Below are positions 8,209 through 16,316 of a DNA stretch of 41,647 nucleotides, in pieces. The position numbers and the translations under genes are program-made. The first letter of the stretch is position 1. Each line of letters starts with the position of its first letter. The notes under the pieces are model-generated. The model was given only the letters and a program-made list of their open reading frames with translations, made no database searches and was not told the origin of the DNA. Source of the DNA: an uncultured Eudoraea sp. (lineage in GTDB: Bacteria > Bacteroidota > Bacteroidia > Flavobacteriales > Flavobacteriaceae); assembly GCA_947258405.1 (NCBI GenBank), contig CAMYIE010000021.1, positions 1 to 41,647 on the forward strand, read 5' to 3'.

Positions 8209-8370
8209 ATGTCGGAATAATTCACCTTTTTCAACACTATTAAATACCGCTTGGTATTGAGCTTTGCCAAAAGGCATTCTTATGTGGAGTTTCTTGAAAA
8301 TGAATATAAATTTTTAGAAGCCAATCAGATAAAAATTCAGAAAGTCAATACCGCTATTAGCGGAAATTAG
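8209..8370 (+). pseudogene. Small transcription unit: nonsense-broken 53-codon frame or structured RNA
   Basis: The frame starts ATG-TCG-GAA-TAA at 8209-8220 and then runs open for 49 more codons to TAG at 8368-8370. The part after the in-frame TAA looks protein-like (YRLVLSFAKRHSYVEFLENE, then YKFLEANQIKIQKVNTAISG). No ATG occurs after the TAA; the only candidate restart is TTG at 8251. A consensus promoter lies just upstream and a terminator begins 27 bases after the TAG. It may be a decayed gene end, a frame needing an alternative start, or a small RNA whose open frame is chance. I do not recognise the sequence. Confidence 0.35.
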
Positions 8371-8396
8371 TATAAATCAATTGAATTTTAAAATAC

Positions 8397-8430
8397 GCCA
8401 GAAGTCCTTATCAGATTTCTGGCTTTCTTA
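8397..8430 (+). terminator. Rho-independent terminator
   Basis: GCCAGAA (8397-8403) pairs with TTCTGGC (8417-8423), followed by TTTCTTATTT. It closes the small unit that starts near 8208. Confidence 0.65.
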
Positions 8431-8514
8431 TTTGAGCTTATTTTGGTCAAGGATACTGCAGTGTCTATTATTTATTTTATCTTTTAAAAAGAAACCAATT
8501 AACCCTTATTAGTT

Positions 8515-9516
8515 ATGACTTTCAAAGACCTGATCTCCAGTCGAATTTTATTTTCATTCATTTTAATTCCCTTTTTTCTAATGCCGGTGTCATTAGTTGG
8601 CCAAACCAGGGATAAAGGTTCCTTTTGGCCCAATACGGAATGGGGTGCCGAGGATCAGGCAGGCGCTTCTAATAGAATTATTCCGCAAAAGGTCATGGAT
8701 GCACTTAGCCTGGCAACCACTGGAAAAGTCTACGAGCTTGGGCAGGTTTATGAAGAAGGTATGCCATTATTTGGCAACCGTAGCTATTCGATGATCCTCC
8801 CCTCAAAGGGAGAACCAGGGGGAGATAATAAGATTATAGGTAATGATGAATTCCTGGCCACACAGATCGGGCAGGTGGGCACTCAGTTCGACGGACTGGG
8901 CCATATCGGTCAGGAGCTCGTGATGGAGAACGGTACTACTGAACGTGTGTTTTACAATGGCTATACCGCAAGGGAAATGGATTCCTATAGCGGGCTTCGT
9001 AAACTCGGTATTGAGCATGTAAAACCTATCATAACCCGCGGGATTCTAATAGATATTGCAGGATTCAAGAATACAGACCGGCTACCCAATAGTTATGAGG
9101 TTACTGTAGAAGATGTTCTAGGGGCACTTCAAAGGCAGGGCATAAAGGAGACCGATATTAAAGCTGGTGATGCCCTTTTATTTCGCTACGGATGGTCCAC
9201 ACTATGGCAAAAGCCTGATGACTATAACACCAACCCTCCGGGAATTGGGATAGCGGTAGCCAGATGGGCAGCAGAGAAAAAGGTTACCATGGTAGGAAGT
9301 GATTCCTGGTGTACAGAGGTTATTCCCAATCCCGGGGAAGGTTTGGCTTTTCCCGTCCATCAGGAGTTGATGATGAAAAATGGGATCTTCAACCTGGAGA
9401 ACATGTGTTTCGATGAACTAATGGAAGACGATATCAATGAGTTTCTATTTATTGTTACCACGATACGCTTCAAAGGGGCTACCGGCTCTCCCGTAAGACC
9501 GATAGCCATTCGCTAG
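8515..9516 (+). CDS. Secreted cyclase-family metal hydrolase
   Basis: A 333-residue protein of the cyclase / kynurenine-formamidase-like family (Pfam Cyclase). A signal peptide covers about residues 1-30 (hydrophobic LFSFILIPFFLMP, cleavage near LVGQ), so the protein is exported. The metal-site motif is present in variant form as VGTQFDGLGHIG (121-132), where the canonical family motif is HxGTHxDxxxH; the GTQxDxxGH version occurs in a known subgroup. GDALLFRYGWSTLW and the conserved SDSWCTEVIPN segment near the C-terminus also fit. Substrates of this subgroup are poorly known. The quinoprotein gene follows 162 bases downstream on the same strand, so the two may act on related compounds, which is inference. 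Confidence 0.8.
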   Translation: MTFKDLISSRILFSFILIPFFLMPVSLVGQTRDKGSFWPNTEWGAEDQAGASNRIIPQKVMDALSLATTGKVYELGQVYEEGMPLFGNRSYSMILPSKGEPGGDNKIIGNDEFLATQIGQVGTQFDGLGHIGQELVMENGTTERVFYNGYTAREMDSYSGLRKLGIEHVKPIITRGILIDIAGFKNTDRLPNSYEVTVEDVLGALQRQGIKETDIKAGDALLFRYGWSTLWQKPDDYNTNPPGIGIAVARWAAEKKVTMVGSDSWCTEVIPNPGEGLAFPVHQELMMKNGIFNLENMCFDELMEDDINEFLFIVTTIRFKGATGSPVRPIAIR

Positions 9517-9678
9517 TATTCCATCCTATGCGTTTGGCAAAAGGGTAAGAGCGATATTATTTCCCTCTGATAAATAATTGACGTTGTTGGTACAGCAATT
9601 TCATTAACTCATCAGGCTCCACTTCTTTATCTGCTGATAAATCGTAAAATTAGGGTAGATCACAAAAACAATCTTAAG

Positions 9679-11763
9679 ATGCGAATTACAATATCTCTCG
9701 GAATTTTACTCACTCTGTTGAGTTGTGGTGAAGAACTCCGTTTGGGCAGTAGCGCCCATATAGAGCAGGTTACAAAAGAGATCGATGATGAAGTATTGAT
9801 CAATGCAGAAAATCGGCCAGAAGACTGGCTTATGTATGGGAGGACATACAATGAGGACAGACAAAGTCCTTTAAAAGAAATCAACACTGGCAATGTAAAG
9901 GATCTTGGGCTTGCCTGGATCACCGAGCTAGGTACCAGGCGTGGAATTGAGGCCACTCCCCTGGTGGTTAATGGTATTATGTTCCTAAGTAGTACCTGGA
10001 GCAAGGTACATGCCATAGACACTCGTAAGGGGACAATTATCTGGACCTTCGACCCCCAGGTTCCCAAATACTACGGAGAAAAAGTATGTTGTGATGTGAT
10101 CAATCGTGGGTTGGCGCTATACAAGGGTATGATCATTTTTGGTACACTCGATGGCAGGCTTATTGCACTGAATGCATCAGACGGAACCAAAGTATGGGAA
10201 ACCCTCACTGTTGATCAGGATAAACACTATTCCATAACGGGTGCGCCTCGCATCGTAAAAGGCAATGTCATCATTGGCAATGGGGGCGCAGAGTTCGGAG
10301 TAAGAGGGTATATTACTGCATACGATGCTATGACAGGCGAATTGAATTGGCGTTTTTATACGGTGCCTGGAGACCCTTCCGAGCCATTGGAGTCAGATGC
10401 CCTTAAAATGGCGGTAAAAACATGGTCAGGCAAATGGTGGGAATATGGAGGGGGAGGTACGGTCTGGGATGCGATTGTCTATGATCCCGAATTGGACATG
10501 CTATATATTGGAACCGGTAATGGTTCTCCCTGGAACCGGATTCACCGAAGCAACGACGAAGGCGACAATTTATTTTTGTCTTCTATCCTTGCTTTGAAGC
10601 CCGATAGTGGTGAGTTGATCTGGTACTATCAGACCACCCCTGGCGATAATTGGGACTACACGGCCACACAGCCATTGGTCCTGAGTGATTTAGAGATCGA
10701 TGGACAAAGCAGAAAAGTAATAATGCAGGCTCCAAAAAATGGTTTTTTCTATGTTTTAGACCGAACCGATGGGGAACTCTTGTCCGCTGAGCCATATACC
10801 TACATCAATTGGGCAAAAAAAGTAGACATGAAAAGTGCCAGGCCCGTTGAGACAGAATTTAGCAGATATAATAAAGAGAATGTAACTATTTCCCCGGGAC
10901 CTAATGGCGGGCACAACTGGCATCCAATGGCCTATAATAACACTACTGGTCTGATGTATATTCCGGTACAGGTAAATTCATTCGCTTATGGGCATGACCC
11001 CGAGTGGAAACCAAGATCTAAGGGAATGAATATTGGAGCCCTTACGAATGAAAAAAATCCCACCCGTGACGACCCAATGTCGCCCGAAAATATGGAGCAA
11101 GGAGTTTTACTTGCGTGGGATCCGGTAAAACAGCAGCCCAGTTGGAGTGTCCCTAATAGTGCCTTCCCAGTAAATGGAGGGGTGCTTACAACGGCTGGAG
11201 ATCTGGTGTTTCAGGGAACGGCAGATGGCAGGCTGATGGCCTATAGGGCGCAGGATGGTGAAACACTTTGGGAGTATAACATAGGTTCCGGTATTATTGC
11301 CCCACCAATTTCTTATGAGGTAGATGGAAAACAGTATATCTCTGTTGCCGTAGGTTGGGGAGGCGGGATCCCTTCTCTCTGGGCAAAAGCAACCAAAACA
11401 CTTAAACCCGGAGCAGTATATACTTTTTCCCTCGGTTCCGATGAACCCCTTCCTGAAAAAAACATTAAGGCGCCGGGCTTAACCCAGCTTACTTTTTTAG
11501 CAACCCCAGGCGAACTGGAACAGGGAAGATTACTTTATTCGGAATATTGTCTTACTTGCCACGGCTTTATGGGCATGAATGGAGGTTCCATCCCCAATCT
11601 GGCATATTCTTCAGAAGCTGTTTTTGATATGATTGAAGACATCGTTCTGGAAGGAGCTTTTCTGGAAAAAGGGATGCCCAACTTCTCCGACAGAATTTCA
11701 GCCGAAGAAGTGCAGCTCATAAAGAATTACATCCTTTACTCAGCCAGCCAAATGAGTAAATAA
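9679..11763 (+). CDS. PQQ-dependent quinohaemoprotein alcohol dehydrogenase, lipoprotein
   Basis: A 694-residue eight-bladed quinoprotein propeller fused to cytochrome c. The N-terminus is a lipoprotein signal with Cys16 in LLSCGEE. The vicinal disulfide pair sits at Cys137-Cys138 (KVCCDVINRG). Residues matching the calcium/PQQ site of this family are Glu204 (GGAEFGVRG), Asn280 (GTGNGSPW) and Asp325 (GDNWDYTATQ, probable catalytic base). The C-terminal domain has a haem site CLTCH (624-628) and probable Met666 ligand (KGMPNFSD). Family knowledge: oxidation of alcohols or aldehydes outside the cytoplasm with electrons passed to the respiratory chain. No PQQ synthesis genes lie in this window. 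Membrane anchoring through a lipid is a notable variation. Confidence 0.88.
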   Translation: MRITISLGILLTLLSCGEELRLGSSAHIEQVTKEIDDEVLINAENRPEDWLMYGRTYNEDRQSPLKEINTGNVKDLGLAWITELGTRRGIEATPLVVNGIMFLSSTWSKVHAIDTRKGTIIWTFDPQVPKYYGEKVCCDVINRGLALYKGMIIFGTLDGRLIALNASDGTKVWETLTVDQDKHYSITGAPRIVKGNVIIGNGGAEFGVRGYITAYDAMTGELNWRFYTVPGDPSEPLESDALKMAVKTWSGKWWEYGGGGTVWDAIVYDPELDMLYIGTGNGSPWNRIHRSNDEGDNLFLSSILALKPDSGELIWYYQTTPGDNWDYTATQPLVLSDLEIDGQSRKVIMQAPKNGFFYVLDRTDGELLSAEPYTYINWAKKVDMKSARPVETEFSRYNKENVTISPGPNGGHNWHPMAYNNTTGLMYIPVQVNSFAYGHDPEWKPRSKGMNIGALTNEKNPTRDDPMSPENMEQGVLLAWDPVKQQPSWSVPNSAFPVNGGVLTTAGDLVFQGTADGRLMAYRAQDGETLWEYNIGSGIIAPPISYEVDGKQYISVAVGWGGGIPSLWAKATKTLKPGAVYTFSLGSDEPLPEKNIKAPGLTQLTFLATPGELEQGRLLYSEYCLTCHGFMGMNGGSIPNLAYSSEAVFDMIEDIVLEGAFLEKGMPNFSDRISAEEVQLIKNYILYSASQMSK

Positions 11764-11899
11764 GAGGCTTAAGACAAAGTTGATTTCGCACTGGAGATTG
11801 TGATTGGTTTCTGGGGCTATTTAATGAAGTAAAGCACCATAACGAATCATAGAGTTCGCCATCAGGTCTGGAATTCCTAAAACGATTCTGAGACAACCA

Positions 11900-13000
11900 T
11901 CAATTGGTAATCTCGAATACCTTATCAGCAAGTGCATCATCATTAAAAAACTCTATGGTTCGGGAAACAGGCTCTTGTGTAAAACGGACCATCATATGGA
12001 ATTTATAATTGGCCTTATCTGTCTCCGATAATTGTGGCATAATCCGCGCCTTATAAACATAAAAAAGTTGGCGGGAACGGCCTTCAGACTTTAGCCTGTT
12101 GAGCAACGCCTCTGCTTTTTCAGGGCTCATAGGCACAAGAATGCCTGTTCCATAAGACTGCCCTTCAGGTTTATAGTTCGCTTTAAACAAAGACTCTTCG
12201 GGAGGAGATTTATATTCGATTGTCACAGGGCCTCCCGAATGTGCTTTTACATTCTTCAACACAAAACCCCCTGCATTAAAATCATATTCCGCCAATGATG
12301 TTTTCCCAACGAAATAGACCTCCTGCGCTCCCTTGCCTGCCGACCACTGAATAAATTTATCGGCATAGGTATCCATAAAATCATTAAAGGCCCTCATTTC
12401 TGCAAATTCTCCCGAACGACCTCCCCATACCGCCTGACGCAGTTTCTGCTGGTACCCCCCTGAAGATTTTGGCATATGAAGCGGCAGGCAGGGCTTTTGT
12501 TCTGCACAATAAAACCTCGTAAAGGTTTCAGGCTTAAAAGAATAGGCCCCCATTTCCTTGAGTTTGATCGCCCAATATGAGTCTACTGATTTTGCGTACT
12601 GGGCATTGGTATCTTCCAGCGCGCCGCCAGGCCTGAAAGCCTTTCTGATCTTATCCAGATCAATGGTGTTTTTTGCAGCCTCCATAGAGACCAACCCGAA
12701 ATATTGTTTATGTCCCTCACGAAGCCTGAATTCAAAGTTTTTACGCGCTAAACTTGTGTTGGCATACTCCGTTCGATCCATCTTTCTCGTATAATAGGCC
12801 CGGGGGTGCCCAAGGCGCAATAAACCCCTGAAAGTGGCCACGGCAAAAGCTTCGATATTTTCTGAATCGGGCGATTCAATAATGCGTATTTCCCCGGGTG
12901 AAAATCCCAGTTCCTGTTCTGTAAAACCATCGGACTGTCCAAAAGTCAGAAAATGGCTCAAAGCCCACATTGGCAATATTAATCTTAGTAAATAGCGCAT
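11900..13000 (-). CDS. Secreted protein of unknown function, paralogue A
   Basis: A 366-residue exported protein, third cistron of a minus-strand operon of three paralogues. I choose the ATG at 13000, four bases after the stop of the previous gene; it gives a clean signal peptide (MRYLLRLILPMWALSHF, cleavage after FGQ). A longer start at 13027 adds nine polar residues and overlaps the previous gene. Features shared with its two neighbours are ELGFSPGE and FRGLLRLG near the N-terminus, a C-x5-C pair (CAEQKPC), WGGRSGEFAEMRAF, EYDFNAGGFVL, MSPEKAEALLNRL, FYVYKARI and a terminal TIEFFNDDALADKVFE. No enzyme motif is visible. The protein is probably periplasmic with one disulfide. Confidence 0.75.
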   Translation of the reverse strand: MRYLLRLILPMWALSHFLTFGQSDGFTEQELGFSPGEIRIIESPDSENIEAFAVATFRGLLRLGHPRAYYTRKMDRTEYANTSLARKNFEFRLREGHKQYFGLVSMEAAKNTIDLDKIRKAFRPGGALEDTNAQYAKSVDSYWAIKLKEMGAYSFKPETFTRFYCAEQKPCLPLHMPKSSGGYQQKLRQAVWGGRSGEFAEMRAFNDFMDTYADKFIQWSAGKGAQEVYFVGKTSLAEYDFNAGGFVLKNVKAHSGGPVTIEYKSPPEESLFKANYKPEGQSYGTGILVPMSPEKAEALLNRLKSEGRSRQLFYVYKARIMPQLSETDKANYKFHMMVRFTQEPVSRTIEFFNDDALADKVFEITN

Positions 13001-13004
13001 ATTA

Positions 13005-14108
13005 TTATTTTGCAAAATCGTATTCAAAAAGTTTAAGTGTCAGCTCATCGTCTAAAAAGAACTCGATAATATTTGAGCTGGGTTCCTGGACCAGTTGGGT
13101 TTTAGCAGCACCATAAGCACCCTTAGGTTCTTCTGTTACCCCTACTCCGATACTGGCCTTGTATACATAATATAATTGTCTGTTTCTGGGATCATGCGCT
13201 GCCATAGTCTCCACTAGTTTTTCCGCCTCTTCCGGACTCATTTTTATCAGCTTACCCGCCAAATACCGACCATCAACCCGTGTTCTGGCAAAAAAACTGT
13301 CTTCTTCACGTAATTTGCTATATTGAAGTAAGCTGCTCTTCAATGCCTTGGTTTGCACAGCATTTACCGTAAGAACAAAACCCTCGTGATTAAAATCGTA
13401 TTCTTGAATATAGGTTGTCCCGACAAAATAGGCTTCTTTAACATCTATCTGTTTCGCCCAGGTTTTCATTTTTGGAACTTCGGTTTTTACATACGCCTGC
13501 CAGGCTCTTAGTCGTGCAAATTCGTCACTCCTGTAGCCTCCCCATGTAGGTCTGCCTTTTTTCACGGGCACATAAGCGCCTCCAGTTTCCGGAATACAAT
13601 TTTCTCCCTCCGCACACCAGTATTTGGATAAGGCTTTGGGTGTTAAAATCTTTGGGGCCAGCACCTTGAATTGTCCCGACCAATACATGGTTGTTCTGAT
13701 GGGATCATCAAGTGGAGCTTTGGCTCCGATGGTAGGCACAAACTCCTTTGCAATTTCGTCTACTTTAATGTCCGTGCTGCGGAGTTTCATCTCCAACAAC
13801 TCAAAAAGCCTGAGTATACTTTGTTTCTTTTTCGTCAAAAGATCACGCCTTTCTTTTTGAGACCGATATACATCCTGTGGAATGGGTTTGGCAGCCAACC
13901 CATAGGAATTGGGTGTGCCCAGGCGTAATAGTCCCCGGAAACGAGGTATATATAAAGGTCTCAGATCATCAGGGTAAGGAGATGATACCAGTTCAAATTC
14001 CCCAGGATCGAATCCGAGCGCGCTTTCGGTATACTGCTGTGAATATATTGGAAGGCTTAGCATAATACTAAGCCCAAAGGCCATAACAAGCTCATATATA
14101 CTTTTCAT
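13005..14108 (-). CDS. Secreted protein of unknown function, paralogue B
   Basis: A 367-residue exported protein, middle cistron of the paralogue operon, five bases after gene C and four bases before gene A. The signal peptide runs to about residue 23 (LSLPIYSQ). It shares the whole layout of gene A: ALGFDPGEFELV, FRGLLRLGTP, C-x5-C (CAEGENC), WGGYRSDEFARLRAW, AYFVGTTYIQEYDFNHEGF, MSPEEAEKLVETM, LYYVYKASI, and IEFFLDDELTLKLFE at the end. By eye A and B are closer to each other than to C. I recognise no named family. The repeated DFxxxGF and YVYKA strands suggest a beta-rich core. Confidence 0.78.
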   Translation of the reverse strand: MKSIYELVMAFGLSIMLSLPIYSQQYTESALGFDPGEFELVSSPYPDDLRPLYIPRFRGLLRLGTPNSYGLAAKPIPQDVYRSQKERRDLLTKKKQSILRLFELLEMKLRSTDIKVDEIAKEFVPTIGAKAPLDDPIRTTMYWSGQFKVLAPKILTPKALSKYWCAEGENCIPETGGAYVPVKKGRPTWGGYRSDEFARLRAWQAYVKTEVPKMKTWAKQIDVKEAYFVGTTYIQEYDFNHEGFVLTVNAVQTKALKSSLLQYSKLREEDSFFARTRVDGRYLAGKLIKMSPEEAEKLVETMAAHDPRNRQLYYVYKASIGVGVTEEPKGAYGAAKTQLVQEPSSNIIEFFLDDELTLKLFEYDFAK

Positions 14109-14113
14109 AATTA

Positions 14114-15289
14114 TCAGAGTTTGGTTTCGTATACTAATTCCTGGAGTGCAGGATCGAGGTAGAAACGGATTGTAGTATCCTTATAATCGTATAGAAATCC
14201 AATGTTCCCTCCGAAAGCTGTATGGGAAGCCCCTCTTCTTTTCGGGCCCAGGCTATAGATCTCAGCGATCATCACAGAATATAGTATTGAATTGTTACTT
14301 TGGTGGTATTCTGTTTTTAATCGATTCTTAATGCTTTCGGCCTTTTCAGGTGATATAGCCAGAAGTAGATTTTTAACAAAACCTCTGTTAAAATCAAATC
14401 CGGATGTATCCAGGTCCCTGGGCCAGAACTGTAGATCCTGTGAACTGCTTCCCGAGCTGCTTTTTAGGGGGGCAATGACCACCTCAAAGCCTTGTTTCTG
14501 GAAATCATAGGTAGGAAGAAGCACCCTGTTAACCATGGCAACTTCAAGACTTAATCCTTCAGACCATGATAAGAGTTTAGGTACCTCCGTATCTACATAT
14601 TTTTTATACGCCGCCCGTTTTTTAAACTCGTTGGCCTGGCCCCCCGCCCAGACCCTTCCCTGTCTCTGTCGGTAGCCTTCGTAACAGCTCTCTTCACCGG
14701 GGCAATAATATTCCCTGTAGCGTTCCTTGGTAAGCATCCCGGCTGCCATTCCTTCGATATGGAAACGGGGAACAACCATATAATTGAGCTTCCCGTCTAC
14801 CTGTTTGCTAAAGGTGTAGTACTTGTCTGTAAGTCCGAATCCTTCACTGTTATAAACCATCAATTTTTCGGAAGTGAATTCATCGGGGTTAAACTGCAGA
14901 CATAACAGGCTTAGATAGCAACCTATATTATGAATAAACTCTTCGACAACTGCCTGGCGCTGTCGCCGGGTATCATATACTTCAGCCTTTAGCTGAGAAA
15001 TATCCACTTTATATTTATCGATCATGCCTAAGCGGGGAAGGCCTTCAAAAGTAGCTAATAGCAAGGGGTAAAAACTTTCAGGACTAGGTGACTTTACTAA
15101 AGCGGTTTCCCCTGTATCAAAAGAGAGCTCAGAAAAAGCTGCTTCGCGGTCATGGAAAGCATGCGGGTCAGTCCACAGCAATTCCTCATCCTGGGCGAAC
15201 GCAGTTCCTGAGAATAGCAAAAAGTTTAACAATAAAAAAAATAGCGTCACCCGATAGGCAGGCCTAAGCTTATATAAATAACTTTTCAT
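14114..15289 (-). CDS. Secreted protein of unknown function, paralogue C
   Basis: A 391-residue exported protein, first cistron of the operon and the most divergent of the three. The signal peptide ends near residue 32 (LLFSGTAFAQ). Retained features are ELSFDTGE, ATFEGLPRLG, C-x5-C (CPGEESC), WAGGQANEFKKRAAY, PTYDFQKQGFEVV, ISPEKAESIKNRL, ILYSVMIAEI and IRFYLDPALQELVYE. It has a longer N-terminal extension and two extra Cys (GCYLSLLC) that the others lack. A promoter-like element lies about 35-66 bases upstream. Function is unknown; conservation of the fold in three adjacent copies argues for a shared complex or three related ligands. Confidence 0.75.
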   Translation of the reverse strand: MKSYLYKLRPAYRVTLFFLLLNFLLFSGTAFAQDEELLWTDPHAFHDREAAFSELSFDTGETALVKSPSPESFYPLLLATFEGLPRLGMIDKYKVDISQLKAEVYDTRRQRQAVVEEFIHNIGCYLSLLCLQFNPDEFTSEKLMVYNSEGFGLTDKYYTFSKQVDGKLNYMVVPRFHIEGMAAGMLTKERYREYYCPGEESCYEGYRQRQGRVWAGGQANEFKKRAAYKKYVDTEVPKLLSWSEGLSLEVAMVNRVLLPTYDFQKQGFEVVIAPLKSSSGSSSQDLQFWPRDLDTSGFDFNRGFVKNLLLAISPEKAESIKNRLKTEYHQSNNSILYSVMIAEIYSLGPKRRGASHTAFGGNIGFLYDYKDTTIRFYLDPALQELVYETKL

Positions 15290-15323
15290 GTAAAACAGAG
15301 TTTTAGTAAGGGAGGGGGAATCC

Positions 15324-15355
15324 TAAATATAAGTCAGAATTTATCAATTCGCAAT
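15324..15355 (-). promoter_or_regulatory. Probable promoter of the three-paralogue operon
   Basis: On the minus strand ATTG (15355-15352), 20 bases, then TATATTTA (15331-15324). It differs by one base in each box from the Bacteroidota consensus and leaves a leader of about 28 bases before the ATG at 15289. Confidence 0.45.
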
Positions 15356-15412
15356 AAGAGAAGGTCTAAAAACATATTAGGTCCTATTCCTCAAACACCC
15401 CATTTTAATTGT

Positions 15413-15952
15413 TTACCAGGTATATTCAGGTGGTTTAATATCGTTCATCCTAATATATAGATTTGCCTTGGCCCTATGATTGTTCATATGGTCCTGTACA
15501 TAGAAAAAAGCAAAAGCCCTGCTCACCGTGTTCCCACTGTGATACATTTCACAGGTCTCCTCTAATTTCGTCTGATCAATATTGTAAATCACCTCGGTCA
15601 CATAATCAAATCCATGTTCAAGTAATTCGATGATCTCGGCCTTGTTCATTTGAGAAGCATCAGGGGTGTTGGGTTTTACTTCTATGCCCTGTACATAGCG
15701 TTTGGTAAGCAACTCTACCGTATAGCCAATATGGACCATTTGTTCTGCAAAGGTCTTGCTCACCTCAGTGGGCTTATAGTTATACCGGGATTCCGGCATC
15801 GCCCGGGCCACTTCGAGACTGTGTTCAACGGCGGTCTGCCATACCGCTAAATACATTTTGCCAAAATCCGTTTTAGGAACTTTATCGGATTGTGCATATA
15901 AGGCAACCGACATTGCTATTAAAAAAAATATGGTAAGGATGTTCTTTCTCAT
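15413..15952 (-). CDS. Secreted DinB-family protein
   Basis: A 179-residue protein of the DinB/YfiT four-helix-bundle superfamily. The ATG at 15952 gives a signal peptide (MRKNILTIFFLIAMSVALYA, cleavage after AQ); a TTG two codons earlier is less likely. Candidate metal-ligand histidines are in FAEQMVHIGYTVELL and FFYVQDHMNNHRAKANLYIR, the usual positions of the family triad. The C-terminus DIKPPEYTW is typical of flavobacterial DinB proteins. Members bind divalent metal and some are thiol transferases; exported ones have no established role. It lies 123 bases upstream of the paralogue operon on the same strand but has its own spacing, so cotranscription is uncertain. Confidence 0.82.
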   Translation of the reverse strand: MRKNILTIFFLIAMSVALYAQSDKVPKTDFGKMYLAVWQTAVEHSLEVARAMPESRYNYKPTEVSKTFAEQMVHIGYTVELLTKRYVQGIEVKPNTPDASQMNKAEIIELLEHGFDYVTEVIYNIDQTKLEETCEMYHSGNTVSRAFAFFYVQDHMNNHRAKANLYIRMNDIKPPEYTW

Positions 15953-16005
15953 GATCAAATTCTTAGCTATTGTTTAAGATACAAATTACACTAATTCCGG
16001 TTTTA

Positions 16006-16302
16006 CTATTTTATATCAGAACTGGCTTTTCCGAAAAGATCTATCCCCATTCCAAATACAAAGGTAACCGGCATGTTCCAGAAGATATTATGACCGCCCG
16101 CAACCAGAACCCGTTTATATGAAGGGTTAAACTTCAACTCGGCATTTAAAAACCACTGATCTACGATATAGAAACGCTTCGCTATCACAATATTGAGTAA
16201 CGGTTTAAAAATATAATATCCCCATCCGAACAGTCCCCCGTCTTTTTCTAATGGCTGGTCCCTGATGGTGATCTGATCGGATGGTATAGAAGTATACACC
16301 AA
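16006..16302 (-). pseudogene. Probable remnant: C-terminal part of an outer-membrane barrel-like protein
   Basis: The frame opens right after a stop at about 16334 and contains no ATG before well inside the sequence; the earliest candidate start is TTG at 16302. The 98 residues alternate polar and hydrophobic residues with many aromatics (FGWGYYIFKPLLNIVIA, PVTFVFGMGIDLFGK), as in the last strands of an outer-membrane beta-barrel. A barrel protein would need a signal peptide and about 100 more residues upstream, which are missing. It starts 14 bases after the AsmA-like gene ends. I read it as a 5'-truncated gene; a genuine small protein read from TTG cannot be excluded. Confidence 0.45.
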
Positions 16303-16316
16303 GCTTAGTTTGGGGT

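Noticed and set aside
12748-12942. Frame suggesting an alternative short gene within paralogue A
   Set aside because: It overlaps the conserved N-terminal part of the paralogue family in another frame and has no features.
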